Shown here in pieces: positions 16,292-24,982 of a DNA stretch of 64,000 nucleotides. The notes beneath the pieces were generated by a model. The model was not told where the DNA came from. It did not search any database and saw nothing but the letters and a program-made list of their open reading frames with translations. Each line of letters opens with the position of its first letter. Within the stretch, counting starts at the first letter, position 1. The DNA lies in the NCBI RefSeq assembly GCF_902499175.1, contig NZ_CABVQC010000051.1, positions 1 through 64,000 on the forward strand. The letters run 5' to 3'. Source of the DNA: Burkholderia aenigmatica (lineage in GTDB: Bacteria > Pseudomonadota > Gammaproteobacteria > Burkholderiales > Burkholderiaceae). Made by a program: the position numbers and the translations under genes.

Positions 16292-17080
16292 ATGACAGTC
16301 GTTTCTTCGCGCCTTGCCGGCAAGTGCGCATACATCACGGGCGCCGCGGGCGGCCTCGGCCGCGCGATCGCGCGCCGGATGGTCGAGCAGGGCGCGCGCG
16401 TGTTCGTGACCGACATCGCCGACGCCGCGGTGCTCGACGCGTTCGCGCAGGAACTCAACGCGGGCCATGCGGCACCGGTCGCGTTCGCCGCGACGCAGGA
16501 CGTGCGCGACGAAGCGCGCTGGCAGGCGTTGCTCGCGCAGGCGGTCGATGCGATGGGCGGGCTGTCGGTGCTCGTCAACAACGCGGGCGTCGGCTCGATC
16601 GGCTCGCCCGCGCAGATCGAACTGGACGAATGGCGGCGTGTGATGGCGATCAACGTCGAGAGCATCGTGCTCGGCTGCAAGCATGCGCTGTCGTATCTGG
16701 CCGAGAGCCATCCCGCGTCGATCATCAACATCTCGTCGGTCGCCGCGTTCAAGGTCGAGCCGGATTTCACCGCGTACAACGCATCGAAGGCGGCGGTCGC
16801 GTCGCTGACGAAGTCGGTCGCGATCGACTGTGCCCGCCGCGAGATCGACGTGCGCTGCAACTCGATTCACCCCGCGTTCATCCGCACGGGGATCGTCGAG
16901 CCGCTGTTCCAGTCGCTCGGCGAACGCGACGCCACGCGCAAGCTCGCGCGCGGCATTCCGCTGCGCCGGCTCGGCGAGCCGGACGACGTCGCGCACGCGG
17001 CCGTGTATCTCGCATCCGACGAGAGCCGCTTCATGACGGCCGCCGAACTCGTGATCGACGGCGGCATGTGCGCGGTCTGA
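16292..17080 (+). CDS. Short-chain dehydrogenase/reductase
   Basis: 262 residues, classical SDR. The cofactor motif is [10 protein letters not shown] at about residues 16-25, with VNNAGVG for strand 4. The catalytic Ser lies in NISSVAAF, and Tyr and Lys in YNASKAA. An Asp at the end of strand 2 (VTDIA) favours NAD(H) over NADP(H). TAGGAG precedes the ATG at 16292. The next gene, an MDR oxidoreductase, follows after 37 nt, so the pair probably forms an operon for an alcohol or keto/enone substrate. The substrate cannot be named. Confidence 0.9.
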   Translation: MTVVSSRLAGKCAYITGAAGGLGRAIARRMVEQGARVFVTDIADAAVLDAFAQELNAGHAAPVAFAATQDVRDEARWQALLAQAVDAMGGLSVLVNNAGVGSIGSPAQIELDEWRRVMAINVESIVLGCKHALSYLAESHPASIINISSVAAFKVEPDFTAYNASKAAVASLTKSVAIDCARREIDVRCNSIHPAFIRTGIVEPLFQSLGERDATRKLARGIPLRRLGEPDDVAHAAVYLASDESRFMTAAELVIDGGMCAV

Positions 17081-17117
17081 CGCGCATCCCGAACAACAAC
17101 GCCTGGAGGAGAACATC

Positions 17118-18134
17118 GTGTCGACACCCGTGAACCGCCAACTGCTGCTGAAGACCCGCCCGGAAGGGCGGGTCGGCCGCGAACACTTTTCGCTCGTCGA
17201 GACGCCGGTGCCGGCGCTCGCGGACGGCGAGGTGCTCGTGCGCGTGCTGTATCTGTCGATGGACCCGACCAACCGCGTGTGGATGAGTGACGTGCCGCAG
17301 TACCTGCCGCCCGTCGCGATCGGCGAGGTGATGCGCGCGCTCGGCATCGGGCGTGTGGTCGCGTCACGTCATGCGGGGTTCGTGGAAGGCGATCTCGTGC
17401 AGGGGCTGGTCGGCTGGCAGGACTACGCGGTCGTGCCGGCCGAGCAGGCCGCGCAGCTCGTGAAGCTGCCCGCGCAGTCGGGCCTGCCGCTGCCGACGCT
17501 GCTCGGCGCGTGCGGGATGAGCGGTTTGACCGCGTACTACGGGCTGACCGACATCGCGCCGGTGCAGCCCGGTGAGACGCTCGTGGTATCGGCGGCGGCT
17601 GGCTCGGTCGGCTCGATCGCCGGGCAGATCGGCAAGATCCACGGCGCACGCGTGGTCGGCATCGCGGGCGGCGCGGACAAATGCCGCTACCTGACCGAGA
17701 CGCTCGGCTTCGACGCGGCCGTCGACTACAAGGCCGACGATTTCCGTCAGCAGCTGAAAGCGGCGACGCCGGACGGCGTGCACGTGAACTTCGAGAACGT
17801 CGGCGGCGAGGTGATGCGCGCGGTGCTGTCGCGGATGGTGATCGGCGGGCGCGTCGCGCTGTGCGGCGTGATCTCGAACTACAACAGCGGGCGCGCGGCG
17901 GACGACGTCGGCGTGCTGATCTCGAAGCGGCTGACGATGCGCGGCTTCCTGATCCTCGACTATCGCAAGAGCCGCGAGGCGGTGCAGACGCTCGCGGGCT
18001 GGCTGCGCGACGGCCGGCTCAAGGCCGAGGAGACGGTGGCGGACGGTCTCGAAAACGCGCCCGACGTGCTGAATCGCCTGTTCGACGGCGACCATCGCGG
18101 CAAGCTCGTGCTGCGCGTGGATCCAGACGCGTGA
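17118..18134 (+). CDS. Zinc-free MDR oxidoreductase (prostaglandin/2-alkenal reductase-like, CurA type)
   Basis: 338 residues with a GTG start after GGAGGAGAAC. The protein has the features of the NADPH-dependent alkenal/leukotriene reductase branch: LSMDPTNRVWMSD near residue 50, LGACGMSGLTAYYGL in the centre, the dinucleotide site AAAGSVGSIAGQIGK and the late segment ISNYN. Structural-zinc cysteines are absent. It should reduce activated C=C bonds of enones. It lies 37 nt after the SDR gene, suggesting consecutive steps on one carbonyl compound. Confidence 0.88.
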   Translation: MSTPVNRQLLLKTRPEGRVGREHFSLVETPVPALADGEVLVRVLYLSMDPTNRVWMSDVPQYLPPVAIGEVMRALGIGRVVASRHAGFVEGDLVQGLVGWQDYAVVPAEQAAQLVKLPAQSGLPLPTLLGACGMSGLTAYYGLTDIAPVQPGETLVVSAAAGSVGSIAGQIGKIHGARVVGIAGGADKCRYLTETLGFDAAVDYKADDFRQQLKAATPDGVHVNFENVGGEVMRAVLSRMVIGGRVALCGVISNYNSGRAADDVGVLISKRLTMRGFLILDYRKSREAVQTLAGWLRDGRLKAEETVADGLENAPDVLNRLFDGDHRGKLVLRVDPDA

Positions 18135-18279
18135 CCGGCCCGCGGCACGGCGTGCGAGGCCGTTCGTACGCTGCCGCGAGCGGGTGTCGAACGCGGTGCG
18201 TTCGATCAATCGTGTCTTAGTTTCAGACTTGTCTCATATATTGTCCGGGCTTCTCTCCCTAAAGTGATTGCCAGCAGAC

Positions 18280-18316
18280 AGGCGGCGTGACCGACGCGTC
18301 ACGCCGCCTTTTTTTC
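18280..18316 (+). terminator. Intrinsic terminator 26 nt before the next start
   Basis: The stem ggcggcgtgac/gtcacgccgcc with a short loop is followed by seven Ts. It lies 145 nt after the MDR gene stop but directly before the ribosome site of the next gene, leaving no room for a promoter in between. A TATATT -10-like box lies at 18237-18242. It may therefore end a short RNA or act as an attenuator. Confidence 0.88.
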
Positions 18317-18342
18317 TGGTTACGCGGCAGAGGAGAGGGAAC

Positions 18343-18858
18343 ATGCGAAACGACGCGAAGCAGGTGGCATCGGTGGCGATGCGCAATCGAACGGTGCGAG
18401 GCGCCGGTGCCGCGCGGCGGATGGCGATCGGGCTTGGCGTGGCGTTCGCGATGTCGAATGCGGTGGCGGCCGGGCAGGCCGCGTCAGGCGGCGTCGTGCG
18501 GTTCGCGGGCGCGCTCGTCGATTGCTACGACGTGACGCTCGATGCGCGGTCGGGCGTGGTGGTCGAAGGACGAGAGAGGGCGAACGGCGGGGCGGCGGCA
18601 ACGCTGCGATTCGATGCGCATGGCCGGCGTTTGCCGGGTGCTCATGTGGCACTGGTCGCGCCCGACGGCGCGCCGTTCGCGCCGGATGTCGCTTCGCGTG
18701 TGCGTGCAACCTGGCGCGATGCACACGACGATCGAAGCGTGCCGCTGGTGTCGGGCCGTACATATCGCGTGGGGCCGTATGGCGGCGTGATGAGGCTGGC
18801 GGCGGATGAAGAAACGGGCGCCGTGGCGCCCGTCGTGATTCGCATTCGTCATCCGTGA
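18343..18858 (+). CDS. Small secreted protein, weakly fimbrial-subunit-like
   Basis: 171 residues. A basic N-region (RNRTVRGAGAARR) and a hydrophobic core (MAIGLGVAFAMSNAVAAG) form a likely signal peptide cut near residue 45. The mature start (GGVVRFAGALVDCYDVT) recalls the beginning of type 1 pilin-like subunits, where a cysteine follows a short strand, but no partner cysteine, chaperone or usher gene is visible. The ribosome site AGGAGAGGGA is strong. Expression must pass through the terminator just upstream. Function unknown. Confidence 0.65.
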   Translation: MRNDAKQVASVAMRNRTVRGAGAARRMAIGLGVAFAMSNAVAAGQAASGGVVRFAGALVDCYDVTLDARSGVVVEGRERANGGAAATLRFDAHGRRLPGAHVALVAPDGAPFAPDVASRVRATWRDAHDDRSVPLVSGRTYRVGPYGGVMRLAADEETGAVAPVVIRIRHP

Positions 18859-18901
18859 TGGCGAATGTCCGCCGCTGCGCGGCACGTGGCCGCGCGGCGT
18901 G

Positions 18902-19963
18902 TCATTCGGCCTGTTCCGCGCGTGCGTAGATGTCCCAGCTCGCCATGAACAGCGCGGCGACGAGCGGCCCGATCACGAAGCCGGTGATGCCGAACAGCGC
19001 CATCCCGCCGAGCGTCGAGATCAGCACGACCCAGTCGGGCATCTTCGTATCCTTGCCGACGAGGATCGGGCGCAGCAGGTTGTCGACGAGGCCGATCACG
19101 CCGACGCAGAACGCGACAAGGATCGCGCACTTCCACACCGCGCCGATCATCAGGAAGTAGAGCGCGGCCGGCACCCACACGAGGCTCGCGCCGATCGCGG
19201 GCAGCAGCGACAGGAACGCCATCAGCGCGCCCCACAGCACGACGCCTTCGATCCCGAGAATCCAGAAGATCAGGCCGCCGAGCGCACCCTGCACGAGCGC
19301 GACCGCGATGTTGCCCTTCACGGTCGCGCGCACGACCGTCGTGAATTTCGCCAGCAGCAGGTTCTTGTGCTCGTCGTCAAGCGGCAATGCGCGGCGCACG
19401 CGGCGGCCGATCTCGCCGCCGTCGCGCAGCAGGAAGAACACCATGTACAGCATCACGCCGAAGCTCACGACGAACTGGAACGTGTTCTGGCCGATGCTGA
19501 GCGCCTGCGCTGCTGCGAGCTGGCTGATCTGCGCGGCGCCATCGGTCAGTCTCTTCTGGATGCCCGGGAGGTTGCTCAGCCCGTATTTCTGCAGCAGGTG
19601 CTGGATCGACGACGGCAGCGCGTGGATGATGTCCTGGAAGTATTGCGAATAGTTAGGCTGCACGGTCTTGATTTCCTGGTACACGTACGCGATTTCCTGC
19701 ACGAGCGTCGCGGCGACGAACACGAGCGGCAGGATCACGATCAGGACGATCAGCGACAGCGTCACGAGCGCGGCCAGGTTGCGCCGCTTGCCGAAGCGCG
19801 CGGCGAGCCAGCGCTGCACGGGCTGGAACAGGATCGCGAGAATGGTGCCCCAGAACACGGCTCCGGAAAACGGCGCGAGGATCCAGCAGAGTCCGACGGT
19901 GACCGCGGCCAGCAGGAAATAGAAGAATTTTTGGTGGTCGTGTCCGCTTTCCATGGATGACAT
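18902..19963 (-). CDS. AI-2E family (PerM/YdiK) membrane protein
   Basis: 353 residues with about eight hydrophobic segments in the typical pattern of the family: two at the N terminus (~15-75), a soluble middle (~95-190) and a C-terminal block ending WVVLISTLGGMALFGITGFVIGPL. Members transport various compounds, including sodium/protons or autoinducer-2; the cargo here is unknown. It is converging with the secreted-protein gene and separated by a GC-rich imperfect hairpin (about 18870-18897). Confidence 0.88.
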   Translation of the reverse strand: MSSMESGHDHQKFFYFLLAAVTVGLCWILAPFSGAVFWGTILAILFQPVQRWLAARFGKRRNLAALVTLSLIVLIVILPLVFVAATLVQEIAYVYQEIKTVQPNYSQYFQDIIHALPSSIQHLLQKYGLSNLPGIQKRLTDGAAQISQLAAAQALSIGQNTFQFVVSFGVMLYMVFFLLRDGGEIGRRVRRALPLDDEHKNLLLAKFTTVVRATVKGNIAVALVQGALGGLIFWILGIEGVVLWGALMAFLSLLPAIGASLVWVPAALYFLMIGAVWKCAILVAFCVGVIGLVDNLLRPILVGKDTKMPDWVVLISTLGGMALFGITGFVIGPLVAALFMASWDIYARAEQAE

Positions 19964-20136
19964 TCGCGCAGATTGATGCGTGGTTTGATTGAATCTCGTT
20001 GTCCCGCGCGCGATCGGTTCGCGATCGTCACGGGTTCGCGGCGAAACGCGCCGCGGGGCGGCCGTCCGCCGGTCGGCTCGAACCGGAGTATGCCCGCAAA
20101 GGTGCCGCCATCATAGCCGCTGCGCGTGGCACATGC

Positions 20137-20163
20137 GAAAACGCCGCGGCCGGGGCCGCGGCG
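20137..20163 (-). terminator. Intrinsic terminator after the YSC84 lipoprotein gene
   Basis: On the minus strand the stem cgccgcggcc/ggccgcggcg with a short loop is followed by four Ts, about 45 nt after the lipoprotein stop. The short T-run makes it moderate. Confidence 0.65.
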
Positions 20164-20205
20164 CTGCCGGGAAGCCGACGCGGCGCAACGCCGCGTGTCG
20201 CGTCG

Positions 20206-20790
20206 TCAGATATTGAGCTTCGTGACCTTGGTGCCGTTCACCGACAGGTCGCCCATCAGGCCCGCGTTGGTCAGGACCAGCACCTCGACCGGGGCGGTGG
20301 CCGTGGTCGTATCGACCGCGCCGTTCGCGCCGACCTTCACGACCGCGACCGATGCGTCGGCGCCGGCGGCCCAGCCTTCGGACTTGCGGAACGAGTCGAG
20401 CGCATCCTGCGTCATGAACAGGAACACGATCGCCTTCGACTGCGCGCCGGCCTGCAGGCCGACCGACAGCGACGACGTGTTGTAGTAGCCGACCGTGCTG
20501 CCGCCGACGCGCAGCGCGCCGTTGCCGGACTGGCCGCCTACGATGAAGCCGGCCTGCAGCACGCTCGGGAACACGAGCACGCCGCGCGATTTCCCGACGA
20601 GTTCACGCGAACCCGGCACCGTCGAATAGAGGCGCGACAGCGTCGCGTTGACGCTGGCGTCGATCGACTGGCGCTTCGACGCGCTGGCCGCGGCGCCTTC
20701 CGGTTTGTCCGGGGTGGTCGTGCAGCCGGCGAGCGCGAGGCCGCCGAGCAGGACGGCGGCGGCGGCTTTCATGGCAAAGGTCTTCTGCAT
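20206..20790 (-). CDS. YSC84-domain lipoprotein
   Basis: 194 residues. A lipoprotein signal with lipobox LAGC at residue 22-23 follows a hydrophobic stretch, so the mature protein should be lipid-anchored in the envelope. The rest (ELVGKSRGVLVFPSVLQAGFIVGGQSGNG, then GYYNTSSLSVGLQAG and VLVLTNAGL in order) is typical of the YSC84/SYLF lipid-binding domain. Bacterial relatives are common and of unclear function. It follows the DUF883 gene by 64 nt in the same direction, and the two envelope proteins probably share a transcript. Confidence 0.88.
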   Translation of the reverse strand: MQKTFAMKAAAAVLLGGLALAGCTTTPDKPEGAAASASKRQSIDASVNATLSRLYSTVPGSRELVGKSRGVLVFPSVLQAGFIVGGQSGNGALRVGGSTVGYYNTSSLSVGLQAGAQSKAIVFLFMTQDALDSFRKSEGWAAGADASVAVVKVGANGAVDTTTATAPVEVLVLTNAGLMGDLSVNGTKVTKLNI

Positions 20791-20854
20791 GGCGTTTCTC
20801 CTTCGTTATCTGATTGAGGACGGACGGTGCGGGCAGCGGAGCGGCCGGCCCCGT

Positions 20855-21241
20855 TCAACGGCGGGCAAGGAGCAGGCCCGCAACGAACGCGAGGCCGGCG
20901 ACGACGCCGGCGGTTTGCCACGGGTTGTCGTGCACGACCTGCGACACGCGTTCGGCCGAATCGCGCAGCCGGGCCGCCGCGCTGCCCGACGCGTGGTCGA
21001 GCGCGCTGCGCGCTTCATCGAGCCTGGATTGCACGCGCTTGCGCAGCGCGGCGATATCGCCGTCGCCGTCGTTTTTCAGCAGATCTTCGAGTTCGTCGAC
21101 CAGCCCGCGCAGATCGTCGGTGACGTCGGCATGCAGGTCGCGGGCGGCCGAGCGCGTCGTGCGGCCCACGCGCCGGCCCGTGCGACGAATGTCGGCGAGG
21201 CCGCGATCCAGCTTGTGTTCGATCGAGTCGGTGAGCGCCAT
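20855..21241 (-). CDS. DUF883 (ElaB/YqjD-like) membrane-anchored protein
   Basis: 128 residues. A charged helical region (LVDELEDLLKNDGDGDIAALRKRV) is followed by a C-terminal hydrophobic helix (TAGVVAGLAFVAGLLLARR). This is the ElaB/YqjD arrangement, in which the tail anchors the protein in the inner membrane; some relatives bind stationary-phase ribosomes. AAGGAGGA precedes the ATG at 21241, which settles the start. The leader upstream is AT-rich with an imperfect palindrome. Confidence 0.88.
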   Translation of the reverse strand: MALTDSIEHKLDRGLADIRRTGRRVGRTTRSAARDLHADVTDDLRGLVDELEDLLKNDGDGDIAALRKRVQSRLDEARSALDHASGSAAARLRDSAERVSQVVHDNPWQTAGVVAGLAFVAGLLLARR

Positions 21242-21585
21242 GGTGTTTATCCTCCTTCGGTTCAAGGCAAATTTGAAGATAAGACGAATCCCAGCAACTT
21301 ATGTGATTCACTTGGCCCAATTTTGTTTCGAGACAAATTTTCAATTCGTCGGCAGGATCGCCGCGAAGCCCGGCCACATGGGGCGGCACGGCGGTTGAAA
21401 AAAATTCTCATGCCGGGCGAAGCGGCGTATCGGGCGGCGGTACGCGGTGAAAGCCCGGTAAATATGGCGTCGCCAGGGTTGTTCGGTAAATAGTGCCGTT
21501 GCAGGCCTTGTGCTGATGCAAATGCCGGGACTAAACACCTAGTCGATGCTGTGTGGACGCGCACGGTTCGTGCCCGGGGCCGCCC
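21242..21585. other. AT-rich intergenic region upstream of the DUF883 gene
   Basis: 344 nt without a gene. At 21319-21341 AATTTTGTTTC and GAGACAAATTT form a near-palindrome (9 of 11 pairs), a candidate operator or stem in the DUF883 leader. The part nearest 21585, beyond the nuclease stop, shows no terminator. Confidence 0.45.
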
Positions 21586-23421
21586 CTATGCGCCGTCGCC
21601 AAGTGCGACGTCGATCACGACGGGATCGTGGTCCGATGAGCGGTACGCGTCGGGTGCGTAATAGGACGACCGTTGCGCGGACGTTTTGTAATCGGGCAAG
21701 GGTTGCAGGGCCACCGGTTCGTCGGCGTTGATGTGCCAGACGTGCACGGCTTTCACGCGCGCGGCGAGTGAAGGCGTGGCGAGCGCGTGGTCGAGGTTGC
21801 CCGCTTCGCCGTGAAATACGTAGCTGTACGCAGCATCGCCGCCGAAGCGGGTAACCAGGTTCGCGTAGCCGCGCGATTCGAGCGCGCGAACCGGATCTTC
21901 CTTCGCGTAGCTGTTCAGGTCGCCGATCAGCAATATGCCGTCGGCCGCGGTGCCTGTCGGCGACGTGGCGAGCCAGTCGGCGACGCGCGCGGCGGCCCGC
22001 GTGCGTGCTGCGTTCCAGCAGCCCTGGCCGTCCGACTGGTCGCGATCGGCGCCGGTCGCGTTCGGGCAGTTCTTCGATTTCAGGTGATTGACCGCGACCG
22101 TGAAGGCGCGCGAGCCGCCGATGCGCCGGAATGTCTGCGCAAGCGGCGGGCGGTGCCGGCCGCCGAGCGCGACGGTCGCCGCGCGCCCGGCCGGCTCGAC
22201 CGTGCGGCTGTCGTACAGCAGCGCGACCGCGATCGTATCGAGGCCGAGCCGCGCGGTGCCAGGCTCGACCACGCGCCAGCCGTCGCCAAGTTGCGCGGCG
22301 AGACGCCGCACGGCGCTCGCGTTGCCGTAGCCGTTGTTCGCGATCTCCATCAGCCCGATCACGTCGGCACGCAACGCGCGCAATGCCGCGACGATCTTCG
22401 CCTCCTGCCGCGCGAACGCGGCGGGCGATTTCGCGCCGCGGTTGGCCGGGGCATCGAATCCGCCGCCTGTCCCGTCGCCGTTGAAATAGTTGAATACGTT
22501 GAACGACACGATGCGCACGTCGGCAGCGGGATGCCGGGCCGGCGCATCGGTACGCGGGTTCGCGGCGGCATCGAACACCGGTGCCGCACCGGCAACCGGT
22601 TGCAGCCGCCACGCGCCGTAGCGCAGTTCGAGCACGCCTTCGACGCCGCGTACCGTGTAGCCCGCGCGCAGCGTGTTGGCGGCACTCAGCGCGGGCGGCG
22701 GATAGCGCACGGTCGCGGGATCGCGGCGGTTCGAGCCGTCGTCGAGCACGATGCGGTTGCGTGCGTTGGCGGCCGCGAGCACGGCGGCCTCGGCTGGCGG
22801 TGCGACGTGGGTCGGGATGCGCAGCCGGCCGTTGCTGAGGACGATGCTGCCGTAGCGGCCGAGTTCGTGGGTGTCGCTGACCGTCAGCGTTTGCGGCAGG
22901 CGCACCCGCATGCCTTCATGTGCGGCCAGCACGGCGGGCGTGGCGACCGGCAGCGTGAGTGTTGCCGGTGTGACCGTCTGTTCGCGTGCGCAGACGGTCA
23001 TGCCGCCCGACAGCGTGAATTGCGTCCGGCCGTATCGCTCGTCGACGCGGCCCGTGAGATGCACGAGATCGCCGGCCTTCGCGCGCGCGTTCGGTGCGTA
23101 CACGAACACGCCTTCCGGGACGCCCGGCCGGTGCCGTCGCTGCGCATCGGCCTGCTGGACGAAGAAGCCGTCCAGGCCGTCGGCGCCGCCGAATGCCGCG
23201 GTGACGACCGCTTCGATCGAGGTCGTTTGGCCGGCCAGCGGCGACGGGCCACCGGCGCCGCGGAGGTCCGCAATCGGCGTGGTTGCGCCGCCGCAGCCGG
23301 CGCTGATCTGCGGCGTGGCCACGGCCGGCCGGGCGAAGACGGCGGCGGGGGCGGCAGGGGCGAAGAGGGCAGCCAGGGCGATGAACGGTGCAACGACAAG
23401 CGGCGCAGGCAGGCGTGACAT
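21586..23421 (-). CDS. Secreted endonuclease/exonuclease/phosphatase-family protein (NucH/ExeM-like)
   Basis: 611 residues from ATG 23421; a cleavable signal peptide (hydrophobic ~8-28, AAPAAVFA) indicates export. An OB-fold/LTD-like N-terminal half (GDLVHLTGRVDERYGRTQFTL) precedes the endonuclease/exonuclease/phosphatase domain from about residue 305: RIVSFNVFNYFNGDG, GLMEIANNGYG (catalytic Glu), VNHLKSKN, LLIGDLNSY and a final SSDHDPVV with the catalytic Asp-His pair. This layout matches extracellular DNases such as ExeM. It likely degrades extracellular DNA, for nutrients or biofilm turnover. Divergent from the DGPF gene. Confidence 0.87.
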   Translation of the reverse strand: MSRLPAPLVVAPFIALAALFAPAAPAAVFARPAVATPQISAGCGGATTPIADLRGAGGPSPLAGQTTSIEAVVTAAFGGADGLDGFFVQQADAQRRHRPGVPEGVFVYAPNARAKAGDLVHLTGRVDERYGRTQFTLSGGMTVCAREQTVTPATLTLPVATPAVLAAHEGMRVRLPQTLTVSDTHELGRYGSIVLSNGRLRIPTHVAPPAEAAVLAAANARNRIVLDDGSNRRDPATVRYPPPALSAANTLRAGYTVRGVEGVLELRYGAWRLQPVAGAAPVFDAAANPRTDAPARHPAADVRIVSFNVFNYFNGDGTGGGFDAPANRGAKSPAAFARQEAKIVAALRALRADVIGLMEIANNGYGNASAVRRLAAQLGDGWRVVEPGTARLGLDTIAVALLYDSRTVEPAGRAATVALGGRHRPPLAQTFRRIGGSRAFTVAVNHLKSKNCPNATGADRDQSDGQGCWNAARTRAAARVADWLATSPTGTAADGILLIGDLNSYAKEDPVRALESRGYANLVTRFGGDAAYSYVFHGEAGNLDHALATPSLAARVKAVHVWHINADEPVALQPLPDYKTSAQRSSYYAPDAYRSSDHDPVVIDVALGDGA

Positions 23422-23477
23422 GGGGCGGTCCACAGGAAGAAAATCCGAAGGTTCGGGAAGGCATCTTGACGGCAAAA

Positions 23478-23504
23478 TGTCAGGAAGTGGCCGAAATGGC
23501 CGTC
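23478..23504 (+). promoter_or_regulatory. Predicted ECF42-type promoter 1
   Basis: TGTCAG and CGTC are separated by exactly 17 nt, close to the TGTCGA / CGA(T)C elements reported for ECF42 sigma factors. It lies about 120 nt upstream of the first DGPF gene, a usual ECF42 target. Confidence 0.55.
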
Positions 23505-23624
23505 CGGCCAGTACCGATTGGCCGACGATGCAAGCCGCCCAGCGGCTGCTACGCTTTTGCATCGGTCGGCGCATCCCGATCGCGCAGCGCACGCTGCCGC
23601 GCCCCGTTCCCACAGGAGAAGTCC

Positions 23625-23978
23625 ATGTCTTACATGCTGTTGATTGTCGAGCCGACCGACCAGCGCGCCGAACGCACGCTCGACGAAGGTCAGGCGCTGT
23701 ACGCGCGGATGGTCGATTTCGCCGAGACGCTGAAGGCGCGCGGCGTGCTGCGCGGCGTCGAGTCGCTGGAGCGTTCCGAGCGCGGGACGCGCGTGCAGGT
23801 GCGCGACGGCGAGGCGCGCCTGCTCGACGGCCCGTTCGCGGAGGCGAAGGAGATGGTCGGCGGCTTCTTCCTCGTCGACGTCGACACGCGCGAGGAAGCG
23901 ATCGAGATCGCGCGCCAGTGCCCGGCTGCGCAATGGTGCACGGTCGAGGTGCGCGCGGTCGGCCCGTGCTTCCTGTGA
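23625..23978 (+). CDS. DGPF-domain (YciI-like) protein 1
   Basis: 117 residues of the YciI/DGPF family, named after the motif seen here as LLDGPFAEAKEM in mid-protein. The ferredoxin-like fold (YMLLIVEPTD at the N terminus, VEVRAVGP at the C terminus) is present throughout. No enzymatic activity is established for this branch. DGPF genes are the characteristic partners and targets of ECF42 sigma factors, and one lies downstream at 24979. CAGGAG precedes the ATG. A second, diverged paralogue follows after 125 nt with its own promoter-like site. Confidence 0.88.
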   Translation: MSYMLLIVEPTDQRAERTLDEGQALYARMVDFAETLKARGVLRGVESLERSERGTRVQVRDGEARLLDGPFAEAKEMVGGFFLVDVDTREEAIEIARQCPAAQWCTVEVRAVGPCFL

Positions 23979-24018
23979 AGGTCGCGACTCGGTATATACC
24001 CTGATTTGTCGCGGAATA

Positions 24019-24045
24019 TGTCGATCCGGCTGTCATCCGGCCGTC
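24019..24045 (+). promoter_or_regulatory. Predicted ECF42-type promoter 2
   Basis: TGTCGA and CGTC are separated by 17 nt, an exact match to the reported ECF42 -35 and -10 elements. The second DGPF gene starts 58 nt further on. The VOC and sigma genes probably lie on the same transcript, which would make the sigma factor self-activating. Confidence 0.65.
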
Positions 24046-24103
24046 GTCCGGATAAGGCGCCGATGAACGGGCGCCGCCTTCCACCGATGACAAGGAGTAA
24101 ACG

Positions 24104-24523
24104 ATGCGATTCATGATCATGATCCGGGCGAACGCCGTCAGCGAGTCTGACGCGTTGCCCGACAACCGGCTGGTCGAGGCCATGACCGTCTATCACGAGG
24201 AACTGGCCAGGGCCGGCGTGCTGCTCGACGCAAACGGGCTGCGGCCGAGCGCGAGCGGCTGGCGCGTGCGCTACACGGGCGGCAAGGGCACGGTGGTCGA
24301 CGGCCCGTTCGCCGAAACGAAGGAACTGATCGCCGGCTATACGCTGATCCAGGTGCGCTCGCGCGAAGAAGCGCTCGAATGGACACGCCGGTTTCCCGCG
24401 CCGTTCGGCGCCGAGATGGATTGCGAGATCGAGGTGCGGCCGCTGTTCGAGCTTGACGACCTCACGCCGAGCGACGCGGTCGAGCGGTTCCGCGAACTCC
24501 ACGTCGGCCGCACCGGCGCCTGA
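24104..24523 (+). CDS. DGPF-domain (YciI-like) protein 2
   Basis: 139 residues with the family motif VVDGPFAETKELI near residue 67 and the ferredoxin-like core (FMIMIRANAV at the start, CEIEVRPLFEL near the end). It is a paralogue of the gene before it, with a longer C terminus. AGGAG lies 7 nt before the ATG. It is followed after 42 nt by the VOC gene. Its biochemical role is unknown; the context makes it part of the ECF42 regulon. Confidence 0.88.
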   Translation: MRFMIMIRANAVSESDALPDNRLVEAMTVYHEELARAGVLLDANGLRPSASGWRVRYTGGKGTVVDGPFAETKELIAGYTLIQVRSREEALEWTRRFPAPFGAEMDCEIEVRPLFELDDLTPSDAVERFRELHVGRTGA

Positions 24524-24565
24524 TTGATTGCCCACCTGAATCCAACCTCACCGGGAGTACCCGAC

Positions 24566-24982
24566 ATGCACAAGATGGTCTTCATCAACCTGCCCGTGGC
24601 CGACCTGCCGCGTTCGAAGGCGTTCTACGAGGCGCTCGGCTTCGAGGTCGTGCCGGCCTATACCAACGACCAGGCCGCCTGCATCAAGATCAGCGACACG
24701 ATTTTCGCGATGCTGCTCGTGCGGCCGTTCTTCCAGACGTTTACCGGCAAGACCATCATCGATCCGGCGACGCAGGTGCAGGTATTGTCGTGCCTGTCGT
24801 GCGAAAGCCGCGCCGAGGTCGACGCGATCGTCGCGAAGGCGCTGGCGGCCGGCGGGTCCGCACCGCAAGCGCCGCGCGAGTACCCGAACATGTACGGTCA
24901 CGGGTTCGACGATCCGGACGGCCATGCATGGGAGCTGATGGCCATGCCGCTGGATGCGTCCGCCCAGGGGCAGGCGTCGTGA
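24566..24982 (+). CDS. VOC-superfamily (glyoxalase/bleomycin-resistance-like) protein
   Basis: 138 residues with the two beta-alpha-beta modules of the VOC fold: FINLPVADLPRSKAFYEALGF at the N terminus and HGFDDPDGHAWELM at the C terminus, the latter containing the usual metal-ligand Glu. An N-terminal His ligand is replaced by Asn (FINLPV), so metal binding may be altered. PhnB-like relatives often accompany ECF42 sigma genes. Its stop overlaps the GTG of the sigma gene (GTGA), indicating coupled translation. Confidence 0.87.
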   Translation: MHKMVFINLPVADLPRSKAFYEALGFEVVPAYTNDQAACIKISDTIFAMLLVRPFFQTFTGKTIIDPATQVQVLSCLSCESRAEVDAIVAKALAAGGSAPQAPREYPNMYGHGFDDPDGHAWELMAMPLDASAQGQAS

